A DNA stretch of 64,000 nucleotides, taken from Calothrix sp. PCC 7716. GTDB lineage: Bacteria; Cyanobacteriota; Cyanobacteriia; Cyanobacteriales; Nostocaceae. Position 1 is the first letter of the stretch. Each line of letters begins with the position of its first letter. The stretch lies in contig NZ_AP025018.1 of the NCBI RefSeq assembly GCF_019977735.1, positions 9,428,580 through 9,492,579 of the forward strand, written 5' to 3'. The notes below the pieces were generated by a model. That model searched no databases and had not been told where the DNA came from. It saw only the letters and a list, made by a program, of their open reading frames with translations. Positions 1 to 8,493 of this stretch are shown in pieces. Both the position numbers and the translations under genes were made by a program.

Positions 1-497
1 CGCTTGCGCGGGCGAAGTCTTATTGAGTGCAGGTTATGGTATGGCAAACCTGGAACATAATGTTCCCCATACACCTAAAACAAAGTTTCGCATTGGTTCT
101 ATTACCAAGCAGTTTACCGCAGCGGCAATTCTAAAATTGCAAGAACAAGACTTACTGAGCGTGCATGATACGATTTAGCAGCGATTTTGTTTGGTCAACC
201 TTATGAGCTACCTAAGCAAAGACAAGCAATTGAACTCGACCCAACGATTTATGATACATATGTTGGGCAATATGAACTGGAACCTGGGTGGGTATGATTG
301 TTACTACAGAGGATAATCGCATCTTTACCCAATGGGCAGGGCAAAAGCGAGTTGAGTTATATCCGGAGTCTTCAACCAAGTTCTTTACAAAGCTAATTGA
401 TTCTCAACGTACATTTTTAATATCAGACGCAGGTAAAGCAACACAGGTAATTGTCCATCAAAGTGGGCGAGACCGTGTGGCAAATAGAATCCATTAA
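1..497 (+). pseudogene. beta-lactamase-like serine hydrolase, broken
   Basis: The first 170 bases translate to a class C beta-lactamase/penicillin-binding-like segment with the nucleophile motif SITK inside FRIGSITKQFTAAAILKLQ, then hit a stop near base 178. From 181 another reading resumes with the C-terminal tail of such hydrolases (AILFGQPYELPKQ to VGQYELEPG), and a further shift near 290 leads to MIVTTEDNRIFTQWAGQ and a stop at 497. The middle of the enzyme is missing and at least two frame breaks are visible, so this is a remnant. The 5' end lies outside the window. The family call rests on the SxxK motif and tail; the original substrate cannot be told. Confidence 0.7.
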
Positions 498-641
498 AGC
501 CACATTTTGCATCAGTGGGCTAACCACCACACATAATATATTTGGAGTGTATAAGGATTAGTCAAAAAAATATACGAAAACATTCCTTACAATAAATACT
601 TAGGCTGCCAAAACTGTCCAGCTTTTTATTAGGTGAAAGGA

Positions 642-1280
642 ATGACTAAGATGACTAACAAACAATCACCAAGTTTTGTGATTGCTATCAGTGGTTCTTC
701 TGGATCAGGAAAAACTTCTCTGGTTCAAAAAGTAACCAGTTTGCTAGAAGATGCTGTATCGCTCTATTTCGACGATTATGCTGCCGTATCTACATACCCC
801 TCGAACTTTTCTGAGTGGATTAGAGAGGGAGCTGATCCTAATCAATGGAAAACCCCGCAACTCCTTGAAGATTTGCAGATGTTACGCCGTGGGGAAGCCA
901 TTTCTCTCCCTGGTAACAAAGGAATGGTTAAGTCAGCTAGCTTTATTGTTATGGAGGAACCGTTTGGTAGAGAAAGAGCCGGAATGAACGAGCTTATTGA
1001 TTTTGTAGTGTGTATCGACCTTCCACTAGAAGTTGCCCTAGCACGTCGGCTGCTTCGAGATATCGAATGGTGTCTCAGTGAGAGAAATGCAGAATACTTG
1101 GCGCTCTATCTCAAAGAGTACTTAACAGGTTATCTCGGTGGTGCTACCCGCGAAATGTATCTTGAAGTAAACACAAGAGTCTTGAGAAATTGCGATTTAG
1201 CTTTAGATGGAATCAAATCCATAGACGAGTTAGCAGATGAGATTGTCGTTGCGCTCAAAACAAAACTGGGGACAGTTTAA
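642..1280 (+). CDS. P-loop kinase, uridine kinase-like
   Basis: The protein opens with a beta strand and Walker A loop, VIAISGSSGSGKTSLVQK, followed by FDDY, the arrangement seen in uridine kinase/phosphoribulokinase-like small-molecule kinases. An acidic strand (DFVVCIDLPLEVALARRLLRD) carries the usual helix with paired arginines for phosphate contact. It probably phosphorylates a small metabolite in the cytoplasm; the substrate is unknown. Length (about 212 residues) fits the family. In-frame starts are GTG 633, ATG 642 and ATG 651; 642 is preferred because AAAGGA-like bases lie just upstream, but 651 is possible. It stands alone between a hydrolase remnant and a repeat array. Confidence 0.75.
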   Translation: MTKMTNKQSPSFVIAISGSSGSGKTSLVQKVTSLLEDAVSLYFDDYAAVSTYPSNFSEWIREGADPNQWKTPQLLEDLQMLRRGEAISLPGNKGMVKSASFIVMEEPFGRERAGMNELIDFVVCIDLPLEVALARRLLRDIEWCLSERNAEYLALYLKEYLTGYLGGATREMYLEVNTRVLRNCDLALDGIKSIDELADEIVVALKTKLGTV

Positions 1281-1502
1281 GTGCAATACCCGTGAATGAA
1301 ATTGATAAAGTGACGGTAGAATGAGTGATTCAGGTGCCTGTTGAGGTTATAAGACACGAGTTGATTCACGAGTATTGAGTTTAAGTGCAATTGGGGACAG
1401 GAATTTTTAATGGCACCATTTTTGAACTAAAAAATATAAAAAAATTTCACATAAAATTCTTACATGACAATATTTTGGGGATTCACACATGATTGTCTTG
1501 GG
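1281..1502. other. intergenic, no gene seen
   Basis: AT-rich stretch between the kinase and the 36-bp repeat array. I see no coding frame or strong hairpin. It could belong to the end region of the transposon suggested by the neighbouring repeats. Confidence 0.5.
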
Positions 1503-1632
1503 TTAAATAACGAATTTGTGTCAAATAATCGGCGTTGCTTAAATAACAGATTTGGCACCAATCATCGATGTCGCTTAAATAACGGATTGACACTAATAAT
1601 AAATGTCAGTTAAATAACAGATTTTGCGAAGG
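1503..1632. repeat. four TTAAATAAC repeats, 35-36 bp period (transposon-end-like)
   Basis: TTAAATAAC occurs at 1503, 1539, 1575 and 1610, spaced 36, 36 and 35 bp. Three of the units also carry GTC/GTCGC-like bases next to it (GTCGC-TTAAATAAC, GTCAG-TTAAATAAC). Spaced long repeats of this style are typical of TnsB binding sites at the ends of cyanobacterial Tn7-like elements, including CRISPR-associated transposons. No transposase gene or second end is seen in the window, so this would be an orphan end. The array stops where a broken copy of the 4.1-kb gene begins, so it marks a rearrangement joint. Confidence 0.45.
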
Positions 1633-1644
1633 TATTATAATCTG

Positions 1645-1776
1645 GAATTTATCGATAGTTATCTAGGGATATCATTAAATAGTAGCGACGAAATTGACAG
1701 CATCAAGAAAAGAGTTGCTCTCCTGGAGGAGTTCAAGGAACGTACAGAAAAAATCCTGCGGGAATTTATTGCCTGA
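1645..1776 (+). pseudogene. 3' remnant of ribbon-helix-helix gene copy
   Basis: This stretch repeats the 3' half of the gene at 4129-4380 from about base 4249 onward: same order of EFIDSYLGIS, the IDSIKK coiled coil and EEFKERAEKIL, with scattered substitutions. The first half, with the DNA-binding part and start codon, is missing. Homology continues past the stop to about 1880, including a decayed copy of the terminator hairpin near 1844-1875. It is a partial segmental duplication of 4249-4480, cut at the left next to the repeat array. Confidence 0.8.
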
Positions 1777-1974
1777 CAAATGCGTGGAAGTAACTCAAGC
1801 TGTGGGAGCGAACGCATTCACTAATTTTTAGCATCCGAAGAAAAAGCCTAAAACATAGCATTCACGGGCTTTATAATTATCCATTATTTTCTGGAATAAT
1901 AAAAACGTTGATGATGGCGCCACAAAGCTCAAATATTTTAAGTGCCTGAAATTATGTAGAAAAATTTCTGTACG

Positions 1975-2349
1975 CTAGTTCTTTAAACATTGCTGCAATT
2001 TAAAAATTAAATGAAAACAGCGTAGTAATATGCCAACCGAATAATGGTATGGCTTTCCGTAAAACCAACCCTCAATAGTTCTCTGGTTGTAACCAGTTAA
2101 TAAGGTAAGAGTCGCATTACAAGCTTTCATGTATCCAGTTGGGTTACGTTCCCCAGGAGTCGGAAGTTCTACATCTGGAAAAATTACTGGTATCCATAAG
2201 ATGCACCACTCGGATGGGGTCATCGGTTTCAAAAGTTCAAAAAATATTTGTTTACTCTTAGGGTTATCCCGTGTTGAGATTAATATAAACTTCGCTAGCC
2301 AACGCGGAATTTTTAGAGCTTGTTGTGATTCTTTATTTGGTATTTGCAT
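1975..2349 (-). CDS. conserved plasmid-type protein, HTH-like C-terminal half
   Basis: A 124-residue protein closely related to the one at 59085-59456; most of residues 15-122 match (PRWLAKFIL, MTPSEWC, ELPTPGER, GYMKAC, TGYNQRTIEGWFYGKPYHYS, GILLRCF). I do not recognise a named family. The segment LTLLTGYNQRTIEGWF has the spacing of a helix-turn-helix, so a DNA-binding role is possible. Two copies on one replicon, both near plasmid-type genes, suggest a backbone or mobile-element function. The CATs are followed by AT-rich DNA and no strong ribosome site is obvious. Confidence 0.7.
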   Translation of the reverse strand: MQIPNKESQQALKIPRWLAKFILISTRDNPKSKQIFFELLKPMTPSEWCILWIPVIFPDVELPTPGERNPTGYMKACNATLTLLTGYNQRTIEGWFYGKPYHYSVGILLRCFHLIFKLQQCLKN

Positions 2350-2388
2350 TTAATCATCTGTAATTATTTTGGATTTTGAATTCAAGAA

Positions 2389-2420
2389 GGGAAGTTTTTA
2401 AATATTTCATAAAACTTCCC
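2389..2420 (-). terminator. hairpin between two minus-strand genes
   Basis: GGGAAGTTTT at 2389-2398 pairs perfectly with AAAACTTCCC at 2411-2420 around a 12-base AT-rich loop. It lies just after the stop of the 2445-3848 gene and before the start of the 1975-2349 gene, as expected for a terminator of the upstream minus-strand gene. Confidence 0.6.
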
Positions 2421-2444
2421 GTTTAATGGAACGATTAGCAGATT

Positions 2445-3848
2445 TTAGTTCAACAGCTTCTGGTGAGATTGTTGAACATTCTGCATCCAAGCCTGTATCG
2501 CCGTAACTTCAGGAATTCCTGAAGCAACAGCCTCAACAACATGTTCGTGATACGAACTAACCACATGGTTAGGATGCTCAAATTTATCTTGCCCCCAAGA
2601 TAAACACATGCTTTTCACCAATTCGTCAACTTGGCTCTCTTCAAGTTCGCTTGGACGCTCTACTTCCTGAAAACTCAGCCATTCGATTACGCTCTTTACT
2701 GGGTAGTTTAGTAAAGTACGAATTTGCTTAACCCGCAAATCTTGATTCAGCTCAGGTGACAGAGGAACTACAACTTTACGTGTTTGTGCTTGTTCCTGTT
2801 GTGGTAAAGGAACCTCTATTGATGAACCAGCTAATTTAGATTGAACATAGCTTATGATTCCAGCCCAATCGGCATCTTTATTCCATTCGCACCGAATCCT
2901 GGTTTTAGTTGCAGCATCATAAAGTCGGCAGAAAACTACATTCTCCTCACCAGGCGTTGCCGCTAAAATTAGAGGTCTAGAAAAATCTTGAACTTGCGAC
3001 ACTGCTAAGAGGAATGTTTTTGCAAAGTTCGTTTCTATCCCGGTTCTAACGACATATAGTTCATCCGCTGCGACAACGATATCAAGTTTCATATTGTCCT
3101 TGCCTTTGAACTCTTTACTCGTTAATCGCAGATTTTGTAAATACCCGCTCAAAGCTCTTTGCTGCACCGGAATCGTTTTCTCGTTGTTAATATCGTAGTT
3201 ATACCAAAGGTAAGACTCACCACTGAGTTCTCCATTTTTGACGTACAAATAAATTGGCTCTGGTGGATTACAAAGCCCTAATTTAATTTCTGCAACCATT
3301 TCAATTCCTCCTTTATTGTCTGTAGTGATAGCAGCATCGTTACGGCAGTTGAGTTTATTTACGCGATATTTAAACTTGAATCTGTGGCGCCTGCTGCATT
3401 TAGTACTGATAATTGTACTAAAGCGATAATAAATTCGATGGTTTTTTCCTAATATTCTCGTTCGCAAACAATAATTGAAATTCAGTAACTCTCGTTTTTG
3501 GGAGTCAACAATAAATACAGGTATTTTGACGCGCGCACTCTTGGAGGCGCCTGTTTCTACTTCTTGCTGTTGCATGGGCAAAGTTTCTTGCTTGTAGTGC
3601 CATGTAATGTAGTTGTAACACTTAGCCCAAGTATTAGCCCTATGGATTTCTAAACCATTTATAATGACTAACCAATTTTGGGTAACAAACTCATCACTAT
3701 CGTAGATAATTTTTGCTATTAGCTTTTCTAATGCATATACTTCGTGGTTGTAAAACGAAATTTCCAAAGCCCTGATATTATCCTGGCTTTGAAGTGATTC
3801 CCGTTTATTACTTGTAAACGATTGCTCTGTATAGCTTACATACGTCAT
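2445..3848 (-). CDS. unknown plasmid protein; probably two translation units in one frame
   Basis: The open frame is 467 codons. An internal ATG at 3299 (MVAEIKLGLCNPPEPIYLYV) is preceded by a near-perfect Shine-Dalgarno AAAGGAGG, so a 284-residue protein (2445-3299) is likely made on its own. Its content is soluble, with no membrane segments and a C-terminal region that reads LNYPVKSVIEWLSF. The upstream 183 codons start at 3848 with AGGAA before ATG; their first 115 residues look protein-like, while residues 116-180 are basic, Asn/Arg-rich and less convincing. I recognise neither part. Possible explanations are a small upstream gene whose stop was lost, or a genuine long protein with an internal start. 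Confidence 0.6.
   Translation of the reverse strand: MTYVSYTEQSFTSNKRESLQSQDNIRALEISFYNHEVYALEKLIAKIIYDSDEFVTQNWLVIINGLEIHRANTWAKCYNYITWHYKQETLPMQQQEVETGASKSARVKIPVFIVDSQKRELLNFNYCLRTRILGKNHRIYYRFSTIISTKCSRRHRFKFKYRVNKLNCRNDAAITTDNKGGIEMVAEIKLGLCNPPEPIYLYVKNGELSGESYLWYNYDINNEKTIPVQQRALSGYLQNLRLTSKEFKGKDNMKLDIVVAADELYVVRTGIETNFAKTFLLAVSQVQDFSRPLILAATPGEENVVFCRLYDAATKTRIRCEWNKDADWAGIISYVQSKLAGSSIEVPLPQQEQAQTRKVVVPLSPELNQDLRVKQIRTLLNYPVKSVIEWLSFQEVERPSELEESQVDELVKSMCLSWGQDKFEHPNHVVSSYHEHVVEAVASGIPEVTAIQAWMQNVQQSHQKLLN
3299..3318 (-). promoter_or_regulatory. strong internal ribosome binding site
   Basis: On the minus strand AAAGGAGG (plus 3307-3314) stands 7 bases before ATG 3299 in the middle of the longer open frame. 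It is one of the best Shine-Dalgarno sites in the window and argues that the true gene, or a second product, begins here. Confidence 0.65.
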
Positions 3849-4128
3849 AATTAAATTCCTGACTCTATATAGGGTTAGGTATTTTATAAGGGGCGTACTT
3901 AAACAAGAACATCAACCCCTAACTGCGACCGCAAGTTCTCCAGACAAAGCGGTCGCATCTTTTTGTGATTTCCCTAGTATAGGCAAAGTCCGAAATAAAA
4001 TCAAGTACTTGTATATAGTTTTGTACAGGCAAAAAACATTGAACATCCTATGTTATAGGCAAAAAATAGGCTGACAAGTAGAATTAGGCATAGACTAAAA
4101 GCCATGATTGAGAAGCGAGAAACAGAGT

Positions 4129-4380
4129 ATGCCAAGAAATCTTGCAGAAGGGGAAACCCAGATGAACTTTCGTATTCCAGAAGAAAAGAAAGTAGCTTTT
4201 TTGAAAAAGGCCAAAGCAAACGGTACTTCAGCTAGTAAAATTTTACTAGAATTTATCGATAGCTATTTGGGAATATCATCAAATAACAGCTCAGAAATTG
4301 ACAGCATCAAGAAAAAAGTTGCGGAACTTGAGGAGTTTAAGGAACGTGCAGAAAAAATCCTGGGGGAATTAGCAGCCTGA
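4129..4380 (+). CDS. ribbon-helix-helix-like small protein with coiled coil
   Basis: An 83-residue protein. Residues about 8-45 (TQMNFRIPEEKKVAFLKKAK and following helix) match the strand-helix-helix pattern of MetJ/Arc/CopG-type DNA-binding proteins. The rest (IDSIKKKVAELEEFKERAEK) is a short leucine-type coiled coil that would mediate dimerisation. The TTG at 4108 extends the frame, but ATG 4129 (MPRNLAEGE) is the more natural start. It sits inside the TATAGGC repeat field upstream of the rep gene, so it may control copy number or its own expression by binding those repeats (inference). A broken copy lies at 1645. Confidence 0.7.
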   Translation: MPRNLAEGETQMNFRIPEEKKVAFLKKAKANGTSASKILLEFIDSYLGISSNNSSEIDSIKKKVAELEEFKERAEKILGELAA

Positions 4381-4448
4381 GAAGCGCCTCGGAGCAACTC
4401 AGGCTATCACGCGAACGCATTCGCCAATTTTTAGAATCCGAAGGTAAG

Positions 4449-4477
4449 ACCCCTGAAACTTAGCATTCAGGGGTTTT
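4449..4477 (+). terminator. intrinsic terminator after small gene
   Basis: ACCCCTGAA at 4449-4457 pairs with TTCAGGGGT at 4466-4474 and is followed by TTT, 70 bases after the stop of the ribbon-helix-helix gene. A degraded copy is present after the duplicated remnant near 1844-1875. Confidence 0.75.
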
Positions 4478-4610
4478 ACGGTTATTGAGACTCTTGCCAT
4501 GCTAGTTCATGGTTTGTAATTATAGGCTAGGCTAGCAACTAGCCTATAAAAATTATAGATTAACTATTGCTTTTATGATTTCCTTTGTATAGGCTAAGAA
4601 AGTGCCTATA

Positions 4611-4961
4611 TTCAAAAACCTTGCAAGATTTGGACGAGTATAACCAAATTCTCTCTGTGCTTTTGACTTAATTGGCTATCAGTCTCTTGTAAATGCGGCA
4701 TCTCTTTCTTGAAAGCCGCTTCTTTGTCATGGGGAGGGCGCCATACTGATCTAGATACAGTAATATTGACGAAAGCTGAAATTTAGATACAAGTGTAAAA
4801 CGCTCCTGCATCAAATTAAATTCTTTACCCTTTGCATCACAACGCTGCAACATTCAGTTTAGTTATAACAACACTCATCCCATAGAGCTTTACGTCAAAT
4901 ACTTATAAGCTGTAGATTGCGTTCTAGCTCATGGCAAATAGTTCAACAATTGGAGTTTTTT
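4611..4961. other. rep gene leader region, no convincing gene
   Basis: A 61-codon minus-strand frame is open at 4668-4853, antisense to the rep leader, but it has no clear protein signature. A small GCGGC/GCCGC inverted repeat (around 4691-4715) is the only structure seen. An antisense control RNA would be a reasonable place to look here, but nothing in the bases proves it. Confidence 0.3.
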
Positions 4962-7865
4962 ATGAACGCAGTTAATATCGACGAGAGTAATTTGCAATTT
5001 CAACATCTTACTGAATGGCTAAATAGCTCAGTTGATAAAGAAATCATTGCCCTTAATGTTATATCGCTATCAGGAACAACGCCCTACGAATATTTACTTT
5101 ATAGCTCTAGTATCTCACGTCGTAACGATGGGCGCCTGCGAGATGGGGATTTAAAGAAATATCGCCACATTGAATATGGAGGTTGGTGGTGTAATGGCAT
5201 TGACCCTCTCAACAACTACAATCCAATGATGTGGGGATGTTTCAAGCCAGATAAACCCAGACGCGATTATGAAAAAATTCATAAATTTATAAAATATGAG
5301 CATCCTTATAAAGAGGCAACGCGCGCGTTTTTTCTGCAAGTTCCAAAAAGGATTTGGGAGAAAGTTGCAGAGCGTTATAGTATTGCCGTTACTCCAGGTG
5401 AATGGGAACATCCGCATGGATTTTGGTACTGGGTATGGCGCCGCAATGTTCCGGTAGTAATTGTTGAAGGAGTTAAGAAAGCAGCTTGCTTACTAACCGC
5501 TGGTTATGCTGCAATTGCAATACCTGGAGTTAACGGTGGCTATCGCATTCCTAAAGATGAAGCAGGTAATGTAATTGGAAATATTTTTCTCGTGCCAGAT
5601 TTGAAACATTTTGCGACTCCAGATAGACAGATTACTATTTGCTTCGACCGAGATGAAAAGCCAGAAACTGTTCAACGGGTAAGAACAGCCACCCAAAGAA
5701 TGGGGAAATTACTTGCGTACTCTGGTTGTGAGGTTAAAGTTATTGATTTACCAGGTCCATCCAAGGGAGTTGACGATTTTATTTTTGCTCAGGGAGAAGA
5801 AGAATTTGAGACTCTTTACGAAAAAGCCGAAACTTTAGAGATGTGGCAAGTCAAACTTTTTACACTTCTGACTTATAAACCTGCAATTGCGCTTGAGCAA
5901 AAATATCTTGGACAAATATCAGTTCCAGAGTCTGAAAAGCTTATTCTCCTTAAATCCGGAAAGGGGACGGGTAAAACCGAATGGTTAACCTCGGAAGTTG
6001 CAAAAGCTCATGAACAAAATCGTCGGGTGTTAATCATTACCCATCGTATTCAGTTAGGAGAAGCATTATGCGAGCGTTTTGGAGTCAATTATGTAACTAA
6101 AGTACACTCTTCTGGCACGGGGGATTTACTTGGATATGGGGTCTGTATTGATTCTCTCCACCATACTAGTCAAGCTCGCTTTAATCCTAGCGATTGGTAT
6201 AACGATACGGTAATCATTGATGAGTGTGACCAAGTATTTTGGCATCTTCTCAATTCTTCAACAGAAGTCGCAAAACATCGGGTTTCTGTACTTAAAAACC
6301 TTAAGTTGCTAATTCAGAATGTTTTAAGTAGCCCCAAAGGTAAGATTTATTTAGCAAGCGCTGATGTATCCGATTGTGATGCTGACTACGTGCTTTCTTT
6401 AGCAGGAGAGATTAAGGTTAAGCCATTTGTAATTCTTAACAATTATCGACCAGTAGCAGGGAATTGTTATAGCTACGACGGTACTAATCCGAAAAATTTA
6501 GTTGCAGCACTTGATAAGGCAATTTCTAAGGGGGGACATCATTTACTGTGTTGTTCTGCTCAAAAAGCCAAATCAAAATGGGGAACTCAGGCATTAGAGG
6601 AAAGATTTCGGCGTAAATTTCCACAGTTGAGGATTTTAAGAATTGATAGCGAGTCGGTTGCAGACCCAGAGCATCCAGCTTATGGCTGTATTGCTCATCT
6701 TAACGCGATTCTGCGGGAATACGATTTAGTTATTGCTTCACCCAGTTTGGAAACTGGCGTGTCTATCGATATTCAAGGTCATTTCAACGCTGTATGGGGA
6801 ATATTTCAAGGAGTTCAGTCAGCAAATTCCGCGCGGCAGATGTTAGCAAGATTGAGAGAGACTGTTGACCGTCATATTTGGGTAAGGAATAGTGGCATGG
6901 GATTTGTAGGAAATGGCGCCGCCTCATTAGGTGTACTTTTAGCAAGTCAACATGTAGCGACAAGAGCAAACATTGCGTTATTGTCCGAAGCTGATAATGC
7001 TGATTACAGTTGCATTGATGAGAATTTTCAACCGGAATCGTTACAGACTTGGGGTAAACGAGCTTGTGTTATCAATGCTCAAATGCGCTGCTATAGAGAA
7101 TCTGTGCTGAAGGGCTTGGTAGAAGATGGTTACACAATTATTGATGTAGAAGATATTGAGCCTCTTGAAAGTGAGCAAGTGTTTGAATCTGTTAAAGCTG
7201 CTTCTTTGGAGCTACATACGTCTGAATGCCGTGCGGTTGAAACAGCATCTGATATCTCTGACGAAGAGGTAAAGAAACTAAAAGATAAGCGCGCGAAAAC
7301 TACTACCGAACGGCAGCAAGAGCGCAAAGCTGTGTTAAAAGAACTTTATGGTATTGAGGTAACGGCTTCCTTGGTATGGAAAGACTCGGATGGCTGGTAT
7401 CCTCAATTACGCTTGCATTACTTTTTGACCTTGGGACGAGAGCATCTTGCCCAACGTGATGTAACAACAGCTAAGGCACAAATAGAATTGGGTGAGAATG
7501 CAGTCTGGAAACCGGATTTTAACCGAGGGCAGTTATTACCTGTAGTTTTGTTATTGGAAAATCTCAATATCAGTTATTTTCTAACTCCAGGGGTGATGTT
7601 TCGTGGTTCTGACCCACAATTACAGCAGTTTAAGGCTTTGGCTGTACAGCATCGGTATATTATTAGGAACTATTTGGGGGTTTCCATTTCCGAGGGATTA
7701 GGCGCCATCACGATTGTTCAAAAAATACTGGGTAAGTTGGGTTTGGGATTATCCTACGTTGGGCGATTTGGGAGTAGAGGTCATAGGGAAAGAGTTTATC
7801 GATTTGTTGAGCCAAAAGATGAACGTGACGTAATTTTTGCCCAATGGGAAAAACGCTATGCTTAG
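4962..7865 (+). CDS. plasmid replication protein, CyRepA1-like (DUF3854 plus helicase)
   Basis: A 967-residue protein with the two-part build of cyanobacterial plasmid replication proteins. The N-terminal third has the TOPRIM-like DUF3854 pattern (VPVVIVEGVKKAACLLTAGY, ICFDRDEKPET, VDDFIFAQG). The centre is a helicase: Walker A KSGKGTGKTEW at about residues 331-341, ITHR, DECD at about 419-422, and a later SPSLETGVSID and QMLARLR that read as motifs V and VI. The C-terminus has a charged coiled segment and a winged-helix-like end. It would prime and unwind the plasmid at the adjacent repeat region. ATG 4962 is chosen because GGAG lies nine bases upstream; the frame extends to TTG 4917. Confidence 0.85.
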   Translation: MNAVNIDESNLQFQHLTEWLNSSVDKEIIALNVISLSGTTPYEYLLYSSSISRRNDGRLRDGDLKKYRHIEYGGWWCNGIDPLNNYNPMMWGCFKPDKPRRDYEKIHKFIKYEHPYKEATRAFFLQVPKRIWEKVAERYSIAVTPGEWEHPHGFWYWVWRRNVPVVIVEGVKKAACLLTAGYAAIAIPGVNGGYRIPKDEAGNVIGNIFLVPDLKHFATPDRQITICFDRDEKPETVQRVRTATQRMGKLLAYSGCEVKVIDLPGPSKGVDDFIFAQGEEEFETLYEKAETLEMWQVKLFTLLTYKPAIALEQKYLGQISVPESEKLILLKSGKGTGKTEWLTSEVAKAHEQNRRVLIITHRIQLGEALCERFGVNYVTKVHSSGTGDLLGYGVCIDSLHHTSQARFNPSDWYNDTVIIDECDQVFWHLLNSSTEVAKHRVSVLKNLKLLIQNVLSSPKGKIYLASADVSDCDADYVLSLAGEIKVKPFVILNNYRPVAGNCYSYDGTNPKNLVAALDKAISKGGHHLLCCSAQKAKSKWGTQALEERFRRKFPQLRILRIDSESVADPEHPAYGCIAHLNAILREYDLVIASPSLETGVSIDIQGHFNAVWGIFQGVQSANSARQMLARLRETVDRHIWVRNSGMGFVGNGAASLGVLLASQHVATRANIALLSEADNADYSCIDENFQPESLQTWGKRACVINAQMRCYRESVLKGLVEDGYTIIDVEDIEPLESEQVFESVKAASLELHTSECRAVETASDISDEEVKKLKDKRAKTTTERQQERKAVLKELYGIEVTASLVWKDSDGWYPQLRLHYFLTLGREHLAQRDVTTAKAQIELGENAVWKPDFNRGQLLPVVLLLENLNISYFLTPGVMFRGSDPQLQQFKALAVQHRYIIRNYLGVSISEGLGAITIVQKILGKLGLGLSYVGRFGSRGHRERVYRFVEPKDERDVIFAQWEKRYA

Positions 7866-8130
7866 GCGTGTCCAGCACTAATAATAAAGAGACTATTCAA
7901 ATAGATTTTGGACACAACTACCTATAATCTCCCAAATTATATGGGGGAATTTGGGCGCCTTTGAAAATACGAACAAAATAGTACAAATAAACAACTCCTC
8001 CGAACGGCAACTGTTGCCGTTCGATGATTATGTAATACACAACAGCTGAAACCTGTATATTGTAAGTGTTTTTATATGGATGCTCGTTTAAAGTTTGGAA
8101 TGACATCAAAGCGAGTTCGTGCTTCACCAT
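7866..8130. other. intergenic after rep; araC 3' remnant at its end
   Basis: No gene is seen. Bases about 8109-8131 (GAGTTCGTGCTTCACCATAA) copy the last codons and stop of the araC gene at 11293-12207, without the rest of the gene. They lead directly into the promoter module at 8131. Confidence 0.6.
8001..8023. repeat. CGAACGGCAA hairpin, copy 1 of 3
   Basis: CGAACGGCAA at 8001-8010 and TTGCCGTTCG at 8014-8023 form a perfect 10-bp stem with a 3-base loop, 135 bases after the rep stop codon. Near-identical hairpins lie at 50701 and 55641. All three are downstream of plasmid-type genes, so they may end transcription; no U-tract follows. Confidence 0.6.
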
Positions 8131-8191
8131 AATAATCTGATAAAGCTTTGTAAGAATTTGAAAGAAATCGAGTATTGGGACTTATTACAAT
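8131..8191 (+). promoter_or_regulatory. AraC-type promoter module, copy 1
   Basis: Half-sites AATAATCTGA (8131-8140) and AAGAATTTGA (8152-8161) are 21 bp apart; TACAAT at 8186-8191 is 34 bp after the second half-site start and should be the -10 box. There is no good -35 box: the second half-site covers that position, as in activator-dependent (class II) promoters. It precedes the methyltransferase remnant and the hydrolase gene. Confidence 0.7.
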
Positions 8192-8247
8192 TGGTGATAG
8201 TAAGGGAATAAACACGCAATACCGCTCCCGGTTAAAGGCAATTCAAA

Positions 8248-8459
8248 ATGAAAAACCAAACATCAAATTTTGTTTTTGACGAAGAACGTGCTGCTAATTA
8301 TGACAAGCAACTTGCCTGCACTAGCTCCACTGCGCTCCGGCACTTGATTTGTTAATCTATATAGTGCTTTCTGAACTTCCTCAGAACGCACGCATCCTCT
8401 GCGTCGGTGCGGGAACTGGAAGGGAATTGATTCACCCCTTCAGACATTTTTCACAGTAG
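8248..8459 (+). pseudogene. SAM methyltransferase, truncated and frameshifted
   Basis: ATG 8248 opens MKNQTSNFVFDEERAANYDKQ, the usual start of a class I SAM-dependent methyltransferase. The frame is lost around 8310-8330 and continues in another frame as DLLIYIVLSELPQNARILCV followed by GAGTGRELI, the SAM-binding motif I, before a stop at 8457. Most of the enzyme beyond motif I is gone. It is the first gene after promoter copy 1, so the cassette was probably occupied by an active methyltransferase before decay. Confidence 0.7.
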
Positions 8460-8493
8460 CAATTTTTATACTACATCTCTCATGAGTAATTTT

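Larger units (their letters stand above)
3966..4610. other. candidate plasmid origin / iteron region
   Basis: Copies of TATAGGC/ACAGGC/TTAGGC followed by A-rich bases occur near 3979, 4026, 4055 and 4085. A 23-bp segment ending GTATAGGCWAAG occurs at 3966-3988 and again, 20 of 23 identical, at 4577-4599, flanking the small gene. Two perfect inverted repeats use the same word: TATAGGCTAG/CTAGCCTATA at 4521-4548 and TATAGGC/GCCTATA at 4588-4610. The field lies directly before the replication gene at 4962. Repeats plus palindromes next to a rep gene are typical of an iteron origin, or of operators of the encoded ribbon-helix-helix protein; both may hold. Confidence 0.55.

Noticed and set aside
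1503-1632. Regularly spaced repeats considered as a CRISPR array
   Set aside because: Only four short units with shared, not unique, spacer content and no cas genes; the pattern fits transposon-end sites better.
4668-4853. 61-codon antisense frame at the rep leader as an antisense control gene
   Set aside because: No supporting structure or family; kept only as a remark on the leader.
7918-8130. 70-codon minus-strand frame after rep
   Set aside because: It overlaps the hairpin and the araC-tail remnant and has no coding signature.
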